Below are positions 1 to 6,763 of a DNA stretch of 64,000 nt, piece by piece (the first letter of the stretch is position 1; each line of letters starts with the position of its first letter). This DNA comes from Micromonospora andamanensis (GTDB lineage: Bacteria > Actinomycetota > Actinomycetes > Mycobacteriales > Micromonosporaceae). The notes beneath the pieces are model-generated. The model saw only the letters and a program-made list of their open reading frames with translations, was not told the origin of the DNA and searched no databases. The DNA lies in the NCBI RefSeq assembly GCF_016863495.1, contig NZ_BOOZ01000023.1, positions 62,001-126,000 on the forward strand, written 5' to 3'. Position numbers and translations under genes: made by a program.

Positions 1-2
1 TG

Positions 3-362
3 CCTCAGGTCCAGGTGGTGGCCGACGAGCAGGAGTTGCTCGCCACGCTGCGCGCCTCGTTGCTTGACGCCCACCTGTCGCCGCTGATCGCCGCGATCCA
101 GGGCGAGGTGCGCATCGGCGCCCGCACCCTCCTCGGCTCGGTGGCCTCAGGCGTCGCGCACGCGCTGCTGCGCGCCGCCGACGGATTGCCCGGTTCCACG
201 GTCGAGGCGATCGACACGCTGCTCGACGCACTCAACCTGGCCGACCTGGTGGAATTGGTTCCGGGGCCGAACGGCGAGCCGACCGTGCAGCGCCGCACCT
301 GCTGCCTGGCCTTCACCCTGCCCCAACCGAAGGTCTGCCAGGGCTGCTGCATTCGCAGCTGA
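3..362 (+). CDS. FhuF-like ferric-siderophore reductase, C-terminal part (start lies outside the window)
   Basis: The reading frame is open to the left window edge, so only the last 119 residues are present. The C-terminus carries CC-x10-C-x2-C (CC, ten residues ending in PKV, then CQGC). This spacing is the [2Fe-2S]-binding pattern of FhuF-type reductases, which reduce iron(III) in imported siderophores in the cytoplasm and so release it. The preceding part is helical and unremarkable. A GTG at 15 could be read as a start, but the frame continues upstream and a 115-residue FhuF would lack most of the fold. The next gene is convergent, 13 bp away. The call rests on the cysteine motif alone, since the body of the protein is missing. 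Confidence 0.78.
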   Translation, partial: PQVQVVADEQELLATLRASLLDAHLSPLIAAIQGEVRIGARTLLGSVASGVAHALLRAADGLPGSTVEAIDTLLDALNLADLVELVPGPNGEPTVQRRTCCLAFTLPQPKVCQGCCIRS

Positions 363-375
363 ACCGCCCCGCCGC

Positions 376-2202
376 TCACCCGGTCAGCGGGCGCACGTCC
401 CAGATCCAGACGCCGCCGGCGTACCCGGGTTCGATGCCGGTCAGCTCCGTCATTCCGGTTCGCAGCGCGTCGGCGTGCTCGTGTGGGCCCAGGATCACCA
501 CACCCGCCCGCCAGTACCGCAGGTCCTGCACCGCCTCCCGGCGGGCCTGCTCGGTGACCGGCGGCACCTCGCCGGTGCGTCGGATGGTGCCGAAGAAGGT
601 GCTGGTGGGCCGCGGTGGTGCAGAGAACAGGGCGACCCGGTCCCGGCCCGGTCGGGTGTCCGGGCCGAGGAAGTAGCCACGGGCGATCGGCATCTCCTGC
701 CGGGTGTGGGCGGACCAGCGCAGCGGTTCGGCGTACTCGGTGTCGGGCAGCGGCAGGGTCACCACGCTGCGCCCGCCGGCCAGGTAGGGACGCCAGGCGC
801 CGGAGGTGACGAACTCGGGTGTCGGTTCGAGCCGCTTCGTCGGCAGTGGCGTGGGCAGCACCGGCACCAGCGCCATCGCCAGCCCGGTCACCGTGGCGAA
901 GCGGATCTGGGACCGCCGGTCCGGGTATCGGGACGCCAGGTCGCGGACCGTCGCCGCGCCGTACGCCAGGAGCAGGCCGATGATCGGCGTGATGGCCAGC
1001 GCCCAGCGGGTCGGCACCACCGAGTGCAGGACCGGCAGGTCCTCCAGCAGCGCCCACGGCCCGGGTACGCCGGTCCCGCGCCTGTCGAAGCGGATCTCCC
1101 GGCCGAGCGAGAGCACCGCGAAGAGCAGACCGAGCACGGCCAGGCCGATCACCACGGCGTTGCGTCGCAGCCACCACACGAGTGCCGCCACGAGGATCAC
1201 GAGTGGCCAACCGAAGAAGGCGTTCTCCTCGGTCGGGTTCTTGGCCAGCCCGGTGGCGCTGCGGGCGTCACCGGCCAGTGACTCGCGGGAGTAGGCGACA
1301 AAGGAGGCCAGGTCGGTGGAGTAGCCCCGGATCAGCCAGGGCAGCCCGTGGTAGGCGCCGGGGCCGAAGAACTGCACGTAGAGCGGGTAGGCCAGCAGCG
1401 CGACGGAGACCACCGCGGCCACCCCGAGCCCGCTGACGAACGGCCGGATCCGGGCCCGCAGCTCGGGCCGACCGAGCGCCATCGCGACGATCACCACGCC
1501 GAGGCCGATCGCGGTCATCAGCAGGATCTCCAGGTTCAGAAACGCCTGCCAGATGATCATGAGGGCGAGCAGCAGGCCGTTGCGCAGCCATCGCCCCGGT
1601 TCGGCGAGCCGCAGGGTACGCCAGATGATCAACGGCACGACGTACTGCGACACGATGTTCGGATGGGCGTTGGCGTGGGAGACCATGGCTGGCGCGTACG
1701 CACAGAACGTGGCGCCCAGCCAGGCCGGACCTCGTGCGTCGGGTAGCACCACCCGGGAGAGCAGGAAGTACCAGGCGGTGGCGGTGGCGATCATGCCAAG
1801 GGTGAGGAAGAGCAGGAACGCGGCCCGGGTGCCGAACAGCAGGGTTATCGGTGTCATCGGCAATGAGACGGACAGAACCGACGTGTTCGCCATCAAATTG
1901 ACTGATTCCGGCGCATTCATCCGGTCTGACGAGAACGGATAGGCGAATTCGGTGACGACCCGGGCCCCGTGCGCCATCATCCATTCGAACTGGGCCATAT
2001 CGGTTGGATTGTCGCGAATGCCGTCACGCGGATTCAGCCACATTCGCCCGGTGACCCAGAATCCGAGTGCGGCGAAGCTCGCCACGGCCACGACGTCGTT
2101 CCGCCACCGCGAGCCGGCTCCACCACGCCCGCGCGCCGCCCGGCCCGCAGCCTTTCCCGCCTCGGACTGCGCGCCAGGTCCGTCCGAATCGGGAGTAGTC
2201 AT
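376..2202 (-). CDS. Multi-pass membrane protein, GT-C glycosyltransferase-like
   Basis: 608 residues. A basic, Gly/Ala-rich cytoplasmic tail (about 1-35) is followed by ten or more hydrophobic segments up to about residue 430, then a soluble C-terminal domain. After the first membrane segment the loop contains NPTDMAQF (about 65-72). An acidic residue in the first extracytoplasmic loop is characteristic of GT-C enzymes, which use polyprenyl-phosphate sugars outside the membrane. The C-terminal domain has the mixed alpha/beta look of a periplasmic extension. Substrate and acceptor cannot be told. The gene stands alone: convergent with the FhuF-like gene, divergent from the methyltransferase at 2413. 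Base composition around 1900-2060 is visibly less GC-rich than its neighbours. It could also be a non-enzymatic membrane protein of similar topology. Confidence 0.68.
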   Translation of the reverse strand: MTTPDSDGPGAQSEAGKAAGRAARGRGGAGSRWRNDVVAVASFAALGFWVTGRMWLNPRDGIRDNPTDMAQFEWMMAHGARVVTEFAYPFSSDRMNAPESVNLMANTSVLSVSLPMTPITLLFGTRAAFLLFLTLGMIATATAWYFLLSRVVLPDARGPAWLGATFCAYAPAMVSHANAHPNIVSQYVVPLIIWRTLRLAEPGRWLRNGLLLALMIIWQAFLNLEILLMTAIGLGVVIVAMALGRPELRARIRPFVSGLGVAAVVSVALLAYPLYVQFFGPGAYHGLPWLIRGYSTDLASFVAYSRESLAGDARSATGLAKNPTEENAFFGWPLVILVAALVWWLRRNAVVIGLAVLGLLFAVLSLGREIRFDRRGTGVPGPWALLEDLPVLHSVVPTRWALAITPIIGLLLAYGAATVRDLASRYPDRRSQIRFATVTGLAMALVPVLPTPLPTKRLEPTPEFVTSGAWRPYLAGGRSVVTLPLPDTEYAEPLRWSAHTRQEMPIARGYFLGPDTRPGRDRVALFSAPPRPTSTFFGTIRRTGEVPPVTEQARREAVQDLRYWRAGVVILGPHEHADALRTGMTELTGIEPGYAGGVWIWDVRPLTG

Positions 2203-2412
2203 AACAATTCAGAGCGTAGTCGGCCTAAGCGGCCAGCGTGCAGGGTTCAAGGCACTCGCGTAGTATCGGCAGGGTTCGCTGGCCACACCGATCGTGCACC
2301 TACCCCCGACCGTTAATCGGCCATCGCGGGCCCCGATATCCCCGCCGTCCGGGCGGATGGTTCACTCTGTCGGTCCCGGCACGGGTCGAGTCGCATCGTG
2401 AGGAATCGACGC

Positions 2413-3123
2413 ATGGCAGAAATCACTGGGGATCAGCGCGTGCAGTCCGAGGTCCTGGAGGGCCTCGCCACGGCGGTCAATCACCGGCGCTGGTTCGTTG
2501 AGCTGGCCGTGCCCTACCTGGGTGACAACCCCATCGAGATCGGTAGCGGCCTCGGCGACTACGCCCTGGAGTGGAGCGAGAACTTCCCCCGGTTCACCGC
2601 CACCGAGGCGGATCCGGACCGCCTGGTCGCGCTCAAGGAGCGCCTCGCCGACCGGCCCGCCATCGAGGTGCGCCAGATGCTGCTGCCCCACTCGGAGCAG
2701 GGCGACTACAGCGCCGCGGTCTCGTACAACGTCCTGGAGCACATCGAGGACCACGTCGGAGCGCTGCGCAGCATGGGCCAGCTGGTCCGGCCCGGCGGCG
2801 CCGTGGTCATCATCGTGCCGGCGTTCCAGTTCGCGATGAGCCCGGCGGACATCGCCACCGGCCACGTCCGGCGTTACACGAAGAAGACCCTGGCCGACGC
2901 GATGACCGAGGCGGGCCTGCGGGTGGAGACGATCCACTACGCCAACGCGCTCGGCCTGATCGGCTACTTCATGGCCACCAAGGTCTTCCGCCTGATGCCC
3001 AAGGAAGGCCCGATGGTCAAGGTCTACGACACCCTCGTCCTCCCCGCCACCAAGGCCGCCGAGCAACTGGTCCGACCCCCCTTCGGGCAGTCCGTCTTCG
3101 CCGTAGCCCGCACCCCCGCCTAA
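2413..3123 (+). CDS. Class I SAM-dependent methyltransferase
   Basis: 236 residues. Motif I reads EIGSGLGDY (about 42-50), the acidic end of strand 2 is ATEAD (about 64), and the motif IV/post-IV region is YNVLEHIED (about 105-113), followed by a 'VRPGG' turn. This is the standard Methyltransf_11/23-like Rossmann fold of a small-molecule methyltransferase. A hydrophobic C-terminal part with ALGLIGYFMATK suggests the substrate may be lipidic or membrane-near, but that is a guess. ATG 2413 is chosen over the GTG at 2398 because GAGGAA sits about seven bases upstream of the ATG. It is divergent from the membrane glycosyltransferase-like gene, so the two may share a surface-glycan or lipid role. 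The gene ends at a long palindrome. Confidence 0.85.
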   Translation: MAEITGDQRVQSEVLEGLATAVNHRRWFVELAVPYLGDNPIEIGSGLGDYALEWSENFPRFTATEADPDRLVALKERLADRPAIEVRQMLLPHSEQGDYSAAVSYNVLEHIEDHVGALRSMGQLVRPGGAVVIIVPAFQFAMSPADIATGHVRRYTKKTLADAMTEAGLRVETIHYANALGLIGYFMATKVFRLMPKEGPMVKVYDTLVLPATKAAEQLVRPPFGQSVFAVARTPA

Positions 3124-3160
3124 CCCACCCCTGGGCCCCTCCGGCCCTACCCCATGCCCC

Positions 3161-3221
3161 GTTGATCATGAGGTTAGCGGCACTCTTGGAGATCGAGTCC
3201 GCCGCTAACCTCATGATCAAC
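3161..3221. repeat. Long perfect intergenic palindrome, family A; likely bidirectional terminator
   Basis: Two 21-base arms (3161-3181 and 3201-3221) are exact reverse complements around a 19-base loop that itself contains a small ACTC/GAGT stem. The outer arm begins GTTGATCATGAGG. It lies between the ends of two convergent genes. A second copy with the same outer sequence lies at 21226-21286, so this is a dispersed repeat and not just a local hairpin. There is no T-tract on either side. Confidence 0.88.
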
Positions 3222-3237
3222 CGAGGATGGCGGCGGG

Positions 3238-3777
3238 TCAGCCGGCGATCTGGTAGGTGGGGCGGGTGGTGGCTCGGGCCAGGGTGTGGAAGGCGAGATT
3301 GAAGCCGACGTAGGCGGGGGTCGCCTCCGGCGTGACGTCGAGACCGTCGACGTCGAGGGCGTGCACCGCGAAGACATAGCGGTGCGGGCGGTCACCTGGC
3401 GGCGGCGCGGCACCGCCGAAACCGTGCTCCCCGTAGTCGTTGCGGACGGTGAACCCGCCCTTCAGGTCATCGTCGGTGGCGCCGCGCGGCAGCTCCGTCA
3501 CGTCGGCCGGCAGGTTGACAAGCACCCAGTGCCAGAAACCACTGCCGGTCGGCGCGTCCGGATCGAAACAGGTGACCACGAAACTCTTGGTCTCCGCCGG
3601 GAAGCCCGACCAGGCCAGGTGCGGCGAGACGTTGTCACCACCGGTGCTGCCGTGCGCGTGGGCCGCATCCATCGGCTCACCGTTCTGTACATCGTCACTG
3701 GTCAGCGTGAAGGAGGCGACGGTCGGCAGCAGCTCGTACGGGTCCGGGGCGATGGGACGTTCCAGGGTCATCGACAC
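3238..3777 (-). CDS. YbhB/YbcL family Raf kinase inhibitor-like protein (PEBP fold)
   Basis: 179 residues, the usual length of bacterial PEBP-like proteins. The anion-binding signature is present: DPDAP at about 72-76, followed by GFWHW at about 80-84, and further on FGGAAPPPGDRPHRY (about 125-140), the family's second conserved block. In bacteria the molecular role is not settled; the fold binds phosphorylated or anionic ligands. No signal peptide, so cytoplasmic. GGAAGGACC upstream supports a start at 3777 (an in-frame ATG two codons later is possible). It is convergent with the methyltransferase across the palindrome at 3161-3221, and divergent from the small gene at 3922. Confidence 0.93.
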   Translation of the reverse strand: MSMTLERPIAPDPYELLPTVASFTLTSDDVQNGEPMDAAHAHGSTGGDNVSPHLAWSGFPAETKSFVVTCFDPDAPTGSGFWHWVLVNLPADVTELPRGATDDDLKGGFTVRNDYGEHGFGGAAPPPGDRPHRYVFAVHALDVDGLDVTPEATPAYVGFNLAFHTLARATTRPTYQIAG

Positions 3778-3921
3778 AGGTCCTTCCGGTGGAAGCGGTG
3801 TTGTGCGCCCCTTTTCTTACCCTGTGACGCGCTGACATTCGACAGAACCGGCCCCAAGTCCGCCGTAACCGAGCGACCCTCACGGCGGTTGTCACCCTGC
3901 AACAGCTAGCGAAGGAGTCTC

Positions 3922-4080
3922 TTGGCCGGAGTCTGGCGTGACTTCATCACCGCCGTCATCGATGCCGTACGTCGACGCGACGAGGCGGCCCTCAGCGACG
4001 AACGCCGCCGGGCAGTGGACCGGCTCGCCGACGAGAAGATCCGCGAGGAGAAGGAGAAGCGCCCGCCGGAAAGCACCTAG
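3922..4080 (+). CDS. Small charged protein, 52 residues, unknown function
   Basis: A TTG start is preceded by GAAGGAG (3911-3917) at good spacing, and the frame runs 52 codons to TAG with strong G/C at third positions. The product starts MAGVWRDFITAVIDAVRRR and is then a highly charged, helical stretch ending in EKEKRPPEST. One amphipathic helix with a basic/acidic alternation is the only feature visible; there is no signal peptide, membrane segment or known motif. It has its own apparent 5' region after the divergent PEBP gene. I do not recognise it. The ribosome site and codon use argue for a real gene; its shortness argues for caution. Confidence 0.5.
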   Translation: MAGVWRDFITAVIDAVRRRDEAALSDERRRAVDRLADEKIREEKEKRPPEST

Positions 4081-4091
4081 GCGGGCGGCAG

Positions 4092-4298
4092 TCAGGTCGA
4101 TCGCGCCGCCTCGTCGGCTACCGTCGCCCACTCCCGCTCCCACGCCTCCATCACCGGCCCTGCCCACTCCAGATCCGGGCAGCCGGCCGGCCCGCATACC
4201 TCGCACGGACCGTCGCGATGGCGGCTCAGGACGACGCCCGCCGCCACTGCCACCTCCCGCATCTCCACCTCGTCATACATGGACGTCACGGGATACAC
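4092..4298 (-). CDS. Small hypothetical protein with CxxC-type cysteines
   Basis: Up to 68 residues from GTG 4298. An in-frame ATG at 4280 (MYDEVEM) would give 62 residues. The middle contains CEVCGPAGC, a possible metal-binding knuckle, followed by an acidic helix rich in Trp and Glu. The gene overlaps the end of the small membrane-protein gene upstream by a few bases, so the two are probably cotranscribed and translationally coupled. Both are divergent from the GntR regulator at 4677. Pairs of small genes like this beside a short GntR regulator are common in actinomycete integrative elements, but nothing else of such an element is visible here. Confidence 0.45.
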   Translation of the reverse strand: MYPVTSMYDEVEMREVAVAAGVVLSRHRDGPCEVCGPAGCPDLEWAGPVMEAWEREWATVADEAARST

Positions 4299-4477
4299 CC
4301 AGCGATTCCGGCCACCAGCATGACTAGAACGATGCCGGCGGCAATCCAGCCGGCAACGAGTTGGCTACGTGCGACGAGTTGAGGTGGGGCTGGAATCGGG
4401 TAGCGATCGCCGTCCGGGATAGGTGGCCGGCCACCATAGATCGGATGCGTACCGTCGGGTCTGCACTTGTCTCGCAT
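4286..4477 (-). CDS. Small single-pass membrane protein
   Basis: 63 residues. The first half is hydrophilic and proline-rich (PIYGGRPPIPDGDRYPIPAPP); the second half is one hydrophobic helix, WIAAGIVLVMLVAGIAGCI, ending at the C-terminus. This gives a C-terminally anchored or membrane-spanning mini-protein. It is read away from the GntR gene and overlaps the start of the CxxC protein gene by 13 bases. The palindrome at 4589-4605 lies between it and gntR and could control both. No function can be assigned. Confidence 0.45.
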   Translation of the reverse strand: MRDKCRPDGTHPIYGGRPPIPDGDRYPIPAPPQLVARSQLVAGWIAAGIVLVMLVAGIAGCIP

Positions 4478-4588
4478 CGGTGCCTCCGCAGCGGCAGGAG
4501 GGGGTGCCGGTGCGGAGACGGAAGGGGGACCACCTCCGCACCGGCCGGGGCCTCGCTAGCCGACGAGCAGCCCCGATGGAGCGAACTT

Positions 4589-4605
4589 AGGTTACTTAGC
4601 AACCT
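4589..4605. promoter_or_regulatory. Candidate operator between gntR and the small membrane-protein gene
   Basis: AGGTT-ACTTAGC-AACCT is an inverted repeat with 5-base arms and a 7-base centre. It lies in the divergent region in a locally AT-richer patch, 72 bases upstream of the gntR ATG. Position and symmetry suit an autoregulatory GntR site; binding is an inference. Confidence 0.4.
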
Positions 4606-4676
4606 CAGTCAACACAGGCGTCATAGTGCGCGTGTTGGGCTGGCAACCTGAAAGGGCCGACGAGAGGTGGCCCGCC

Positions 4677-4907
4677 ATGAACCACCGCCGCAAGCCGCTG
4701 TACGAACAGGTCGTGGACGACATCACCACGTCGATCCAGGCCGGGACACTCAAGCCCGGCGACAAACTGCCGTCGATCGCCCAGCTCACCGTCCAGTACG
4801 GCATCTCCAACACGATGATCAAATTCGCTCTGCGGATCCTGGGCGAACGCGGCCTGATCGAGACCCACCAGGGCAAGGGAAGCTTCGTAGCGTCTCCGCC
4901 GCAGTGA
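4677..4907 (+). CDS. Short GntR-family winged-helix regulator without effector domain
   Basis: 76 residues from ATG 4677, which has GAGAGGTGG just upstream; a GTG at 4626 lacks such a site. The protein is almost only the DNA-binding domain: PLYEQVVDDITTSIQAG, then LKPGDKLPSIAQL and the recognition-helix region YGISNTMIKFALRIL, then the wing GLIETHQGKGSFV. Family members usually carry a second ligand-binding domain (FadR, HutC or YtrA type); here there is none or only a stub, as in YtrA-like and element-borne regulators. Divergent from two small genes with a candidate operator between. Located about 90 bp from tRNA-Ser. Confidence 0.85.
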   Translation: MNHRRKPLYEQVVDDITTSIQAGTLKPGDKLPSIAQLTVQYGISNTMIKFALRILGERGLIETHQGKGSFVASPPQ

Positions 4908-4995
4908 GTTGCCGCTCCCAGCGACAGGATCGCCCTACAGCGGCCGGAATCCCGGACAGGCATAGCCACCGGGTCAGGTGCGCTGCCCGTAAGCG

Positions 4996-5082
4996 CGGAG
5001 GGTGTGGGATTCGAACCCACGAAGACATTGCTGCCTTACCGGTTTTCAAGACCAGCGCCATCGGCCACTAGGCGAACCCTCC
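4996..5082 (-). tRNA. tRNA-Ser (anticodon UGA)
   Basis: Read on the minus strand, the 5' end is GGAGGGT and pairs with ACCCTCC near the 3' end, followed by discriminator G. The anticodon loop is CTTGAAA, giving UGA. A long variable arm (about 16 bases, class II) and the T-loop GGTTCGAATCC are present, as expected for serine. The 3' CCA is not encoded. I found no duplicate of the 3' end of this tRNA elsewhere in the window, so an integrated element with att repeats is not supported. Confidence 0.97.
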
Positions 5083-5231
5083 TGGGCCACGCGGTACGCG
5101 GCCGTGCCTAGTCTGCCACGGCGGGTACATCGGTGAGCGGCCGAGCTACCCGGTGCGCCGTGACCACTGACGCTGCGTGCTGGACCGGGGTGCGGACGTG
5201 GAGCCGGCCCGGGATCGGGTAAGACTGGGCC

Positions 5232-6209
5232 ATGCGAGCGATCACCATTGTCGAGCCGGGCGGACCTGAGGTGCTGACCTGGAGTGAGGTGCCGGACCCG
5301 CAGCCGGGTCCGGGTGAGGTGGTCGTGGACGTACGGGCCACCGCTGTCAACCGGGCCGACCTGTTGCAGCGGCAGGGGCACTACCCGCCTCCGCCGGGCG
5401 CGCCCGCGTACCCCGGGTTGGAATGTTCGGGGGTGGTCAGCGCGACAGGCGCCGAGGTGGCCGGCGTGCGGGTGGGTGACCAGGTCTGCGCGTTGCTGGC
5501 CGGCGGTGGGTACGCCGAACGGGTGGCCGTCCCCGCCGGGCAGCTGTTGCCGGTGCCGGCCGGCGTCGACCTGGTCGACGCCGCCGCGTTGCCGGAGGTG
5601 GCGTGCACTGTCTGGTCGAACGTGGTGCGGGTGGCCCGCCTGGCGGCGGGAGAGACGCTGCTGGTGCACGGCGGCGGCAGCGGGATCGGCACCTTCGCGA
5701 TCCAGCTCGGGGCGGCGCTCGGCGCGACAGTGGTCGCGACCGCTCGGGGCAGCAAGCACGACCGGCTGCGGGAGCTGGGTGCCGACCTGCTTGTCGACTA
5801 CCGGGAGCAGGACTTCGTCGACGAGGTCCGGCGGGTCACCGACGGCCGGGGCGCGGATGTCGTGCTTGACATCATGGGCGCGTCCTACCTGGGTCGTAAC
5901 GTCGCCGCCCTCGCCGCCGACGGACGGCTGGTGGTGATCGGCATGCAGGGCGGCCGTAAGGGTGAGTTGGACCTGGGTGCGCTGCTGGCCAAGCGGGGCA
6001 CGGTCGCGGCCACCGCGTTGCGCTCCCGGCCGCTGGAGCAGAAGGCCGCGATCGTGCGCGGGGTACGCGAGCAGGTCTGGCCGCTCGTCGAGGCGGGGCG
6101 GGTACGTCCGGTGATCGACAAGCGGCTGCCGATCACCGACGCGGCGCAGGCGCACCGGCTCGTCGAGTCGAACGAGCACGTCGGCAAGGTGCTGCTCACC
6201 GTCGGCTGA
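5232..6209 (+). CDS. NAD(P)H-quinone oxidoreductase, PIG3-like (zinc-independent MDR family)
   Basis: 325 residues, full length for the family. The N-terminal GroES-like part begins MRAITIVEPGGPEVL and contains NRADLLQRQGHYPPPPG, typical of the PIG3 branch of quinone oxidoreductases. The nucleotide-binding motif is VHGGGSGIGTFAIQL (about 142-156). The zinc-ligand cysteines of alcohol dehydrogenases are absent, as expected. It reduces quinones with NADPH in the cytoplasm. ATG 5232 is chosen from homology of the N-terminus; no clear ribosome site precedes it. It is convergent with soxR. Quinone reductases are known SoxR targets in Streptomyces, so a functional link is possible, but no SoxR-like palindrome is visible upstream. 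Confidence 0.93.
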   Translation: MRAITIVEPGGPEVLTWSEVPDPQPGPGEVVVDVRATAVNRADLLQRQGHYPPPPGAPAYPGLECSGVVSATGAEVAGVRVGDQVCALLAGGGYAERVAVPAGQLLPVPAGVDLVDAAALPEVACTVWSNVVRVARLAAGETLLVHGGGSGIGTFAIQLGAALGATVVATARGSKHDRLRELGADLLVDYREQDFVDEVRRVTDGRGADVVLDIMGASYLGRNVAALAADGRLVVIGMQGGRKGELDLGALLAKRGTVAATALRSRPLEQKAAIVRGVREQVWPLVEAGRVRPVIDKRLPITDAAQAHRLVESNEHVGKVLLTVG

Positions 6210-6210
6210 G

Positions 6211-6228
6211 CTGGCGGATGCCCGCCAG
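6211..6228 (+). terminator. Hairpin after the quinone oxidoreductase gene
   Basis: CTGGCGG-ATGC-CCGCCAG, a 7-bp stem starting one base after the stop codon. No T-tract follows; actinobacterial terminators often lack one. Confidence 0.5.
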
Positions 6229-6232
6229 CGGC

Positions 6233-6264
6233 AGCCGGGCGGCCGGGCGGCCGGGCGGCCGGGG
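6233..6264. repeat. Short tandem repeat of an 8-base unit
   Basis: About four copies of GGCCGGGC, the first and last each with one mismatch, in the gap between the convergent quinone oxidoreductase and soxR genes. Likely slippage-prone; no function is suggested by the sequence. Confidence 0.75.
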
Positions 6265-6278
6265 AGGCGGGCGGGCAG

Positions 6279-6716
6279 TTAGCCGGGGAGCACCAGGCGG
6301 GCTCCGGGGCCCTCGCCGCCCAGGTTGTCCTCCGGGTTGTAGAGGGTGCAGCGGCGCAGCGAGAGGCAGCCGCAGCCGATGCAGGCGTCCAGGTCGTCGC
6401 GGAGTCGGCTCATCAGCCGGATCTTCTCGTCCAGTCTGGCCCGCCAGGCGGTGGAGAGCTCGGCCCAGTCCTCCGCGGTGGGGGTGCGGCCGGCGGGCAG
6501 TGAGTCGAGCGCGGCCCGGATCTCCTCAAGCGAGATGCCCACCTGTTGGGCGATCCGGATGAACGCCACCCGGCGCAGCTCACCACGGTGGTAGCGGCGC
6601 TGGTTGCCGCTGGTCCGCTCGGCCCGGATGAGCCCCAGCCGCTCGTAGTAGCGCAGGGCTGACTGCGCCACCCCACTGCGGGCGGAGAGTTGGCCGATCG
6701 TCAGAGCTTCCTGCAT
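6279..6716 (-). CDS. soxR: SoxR-type redox-sensing MerR regulator
   Basis: 145 residues. The N-terminal MerR helix-turn-helix reads LTIGQLSARSGVAQSALRYYERLGLI, then the wing with SGNQRRYHR, a dimerisation helix, and the SoxR iron-sulfur motif C-x2-C-x-C-x5-C (CIGCGCLSLRRC, about residues 112-123). The [2Fe-2S] cluster senses redox-cycling compounds. In actinomycetes SoxR typically controls a few genes for handling endogenous redox-active metabolites rather than a SoxS cascade. ATG 6716 is preferred to the adjacent GTG 6719 because AAGGG lies seven bases upstream. Divergent from a split transketolase, with a candidate SoxR site between. Its C-terminus (after the last Cys) is of ordinary length. 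Confidence 0.95.
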   Translation of the reverse strand: MQEALTIGQLSARSGVAQSALRYYERLGLIRAERTSGNQRRYHRGELRRVAFIRIAQQVGISLEEIRAALDSLPAGRTPTAEDWAELSTAWRARLDEKIRLMSRLRDDLDACIGCGCLSLRRCTLYNPEDNLGGEGPGARLVLPG

Positions 6717-6729
6717 CACGTCGCCCTTG

Positions 6730-6749
6730 AGTTGAACCTCGCTTCAACT
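6730..6749. promoter_or_regulatory. Candidate SoxR operator between soxR and the transketolase genes
   Basis: AGTTGAA-CCTCGC-TTCAACT: perfect 7-base arms, 6-base centre. It resembles known SoxR boxes (CAAG/AACTTG-containing palindromes), and sits where a MerR-type activator would act. A TTGAAC at 6732 followed 19 bases later by TATCCG at 6757 would make a MerR-style long-spacer promoter. However, its start point would fall slightly downstream of the transketolase ATG at 6764, so the promoter assignment is unsettled. Confidence 0.6.
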
Positions 6750-6763
6750 TGCAGGCTATCCGT

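Noticed and set aside
3922..5082. A complete integrative element with att sites at tRNA-Ser
   Set aside because: No integrase, excisionase, replication or transfer gene, and no repeat of the 3' end of the tRNA in the window.
6749..6763. TTG start for the transketolase N-subunit upstream of ATG 6764
   Set aside because: The TTG lies in the palindrome and adds residues (MQAIR) not expected for the family.
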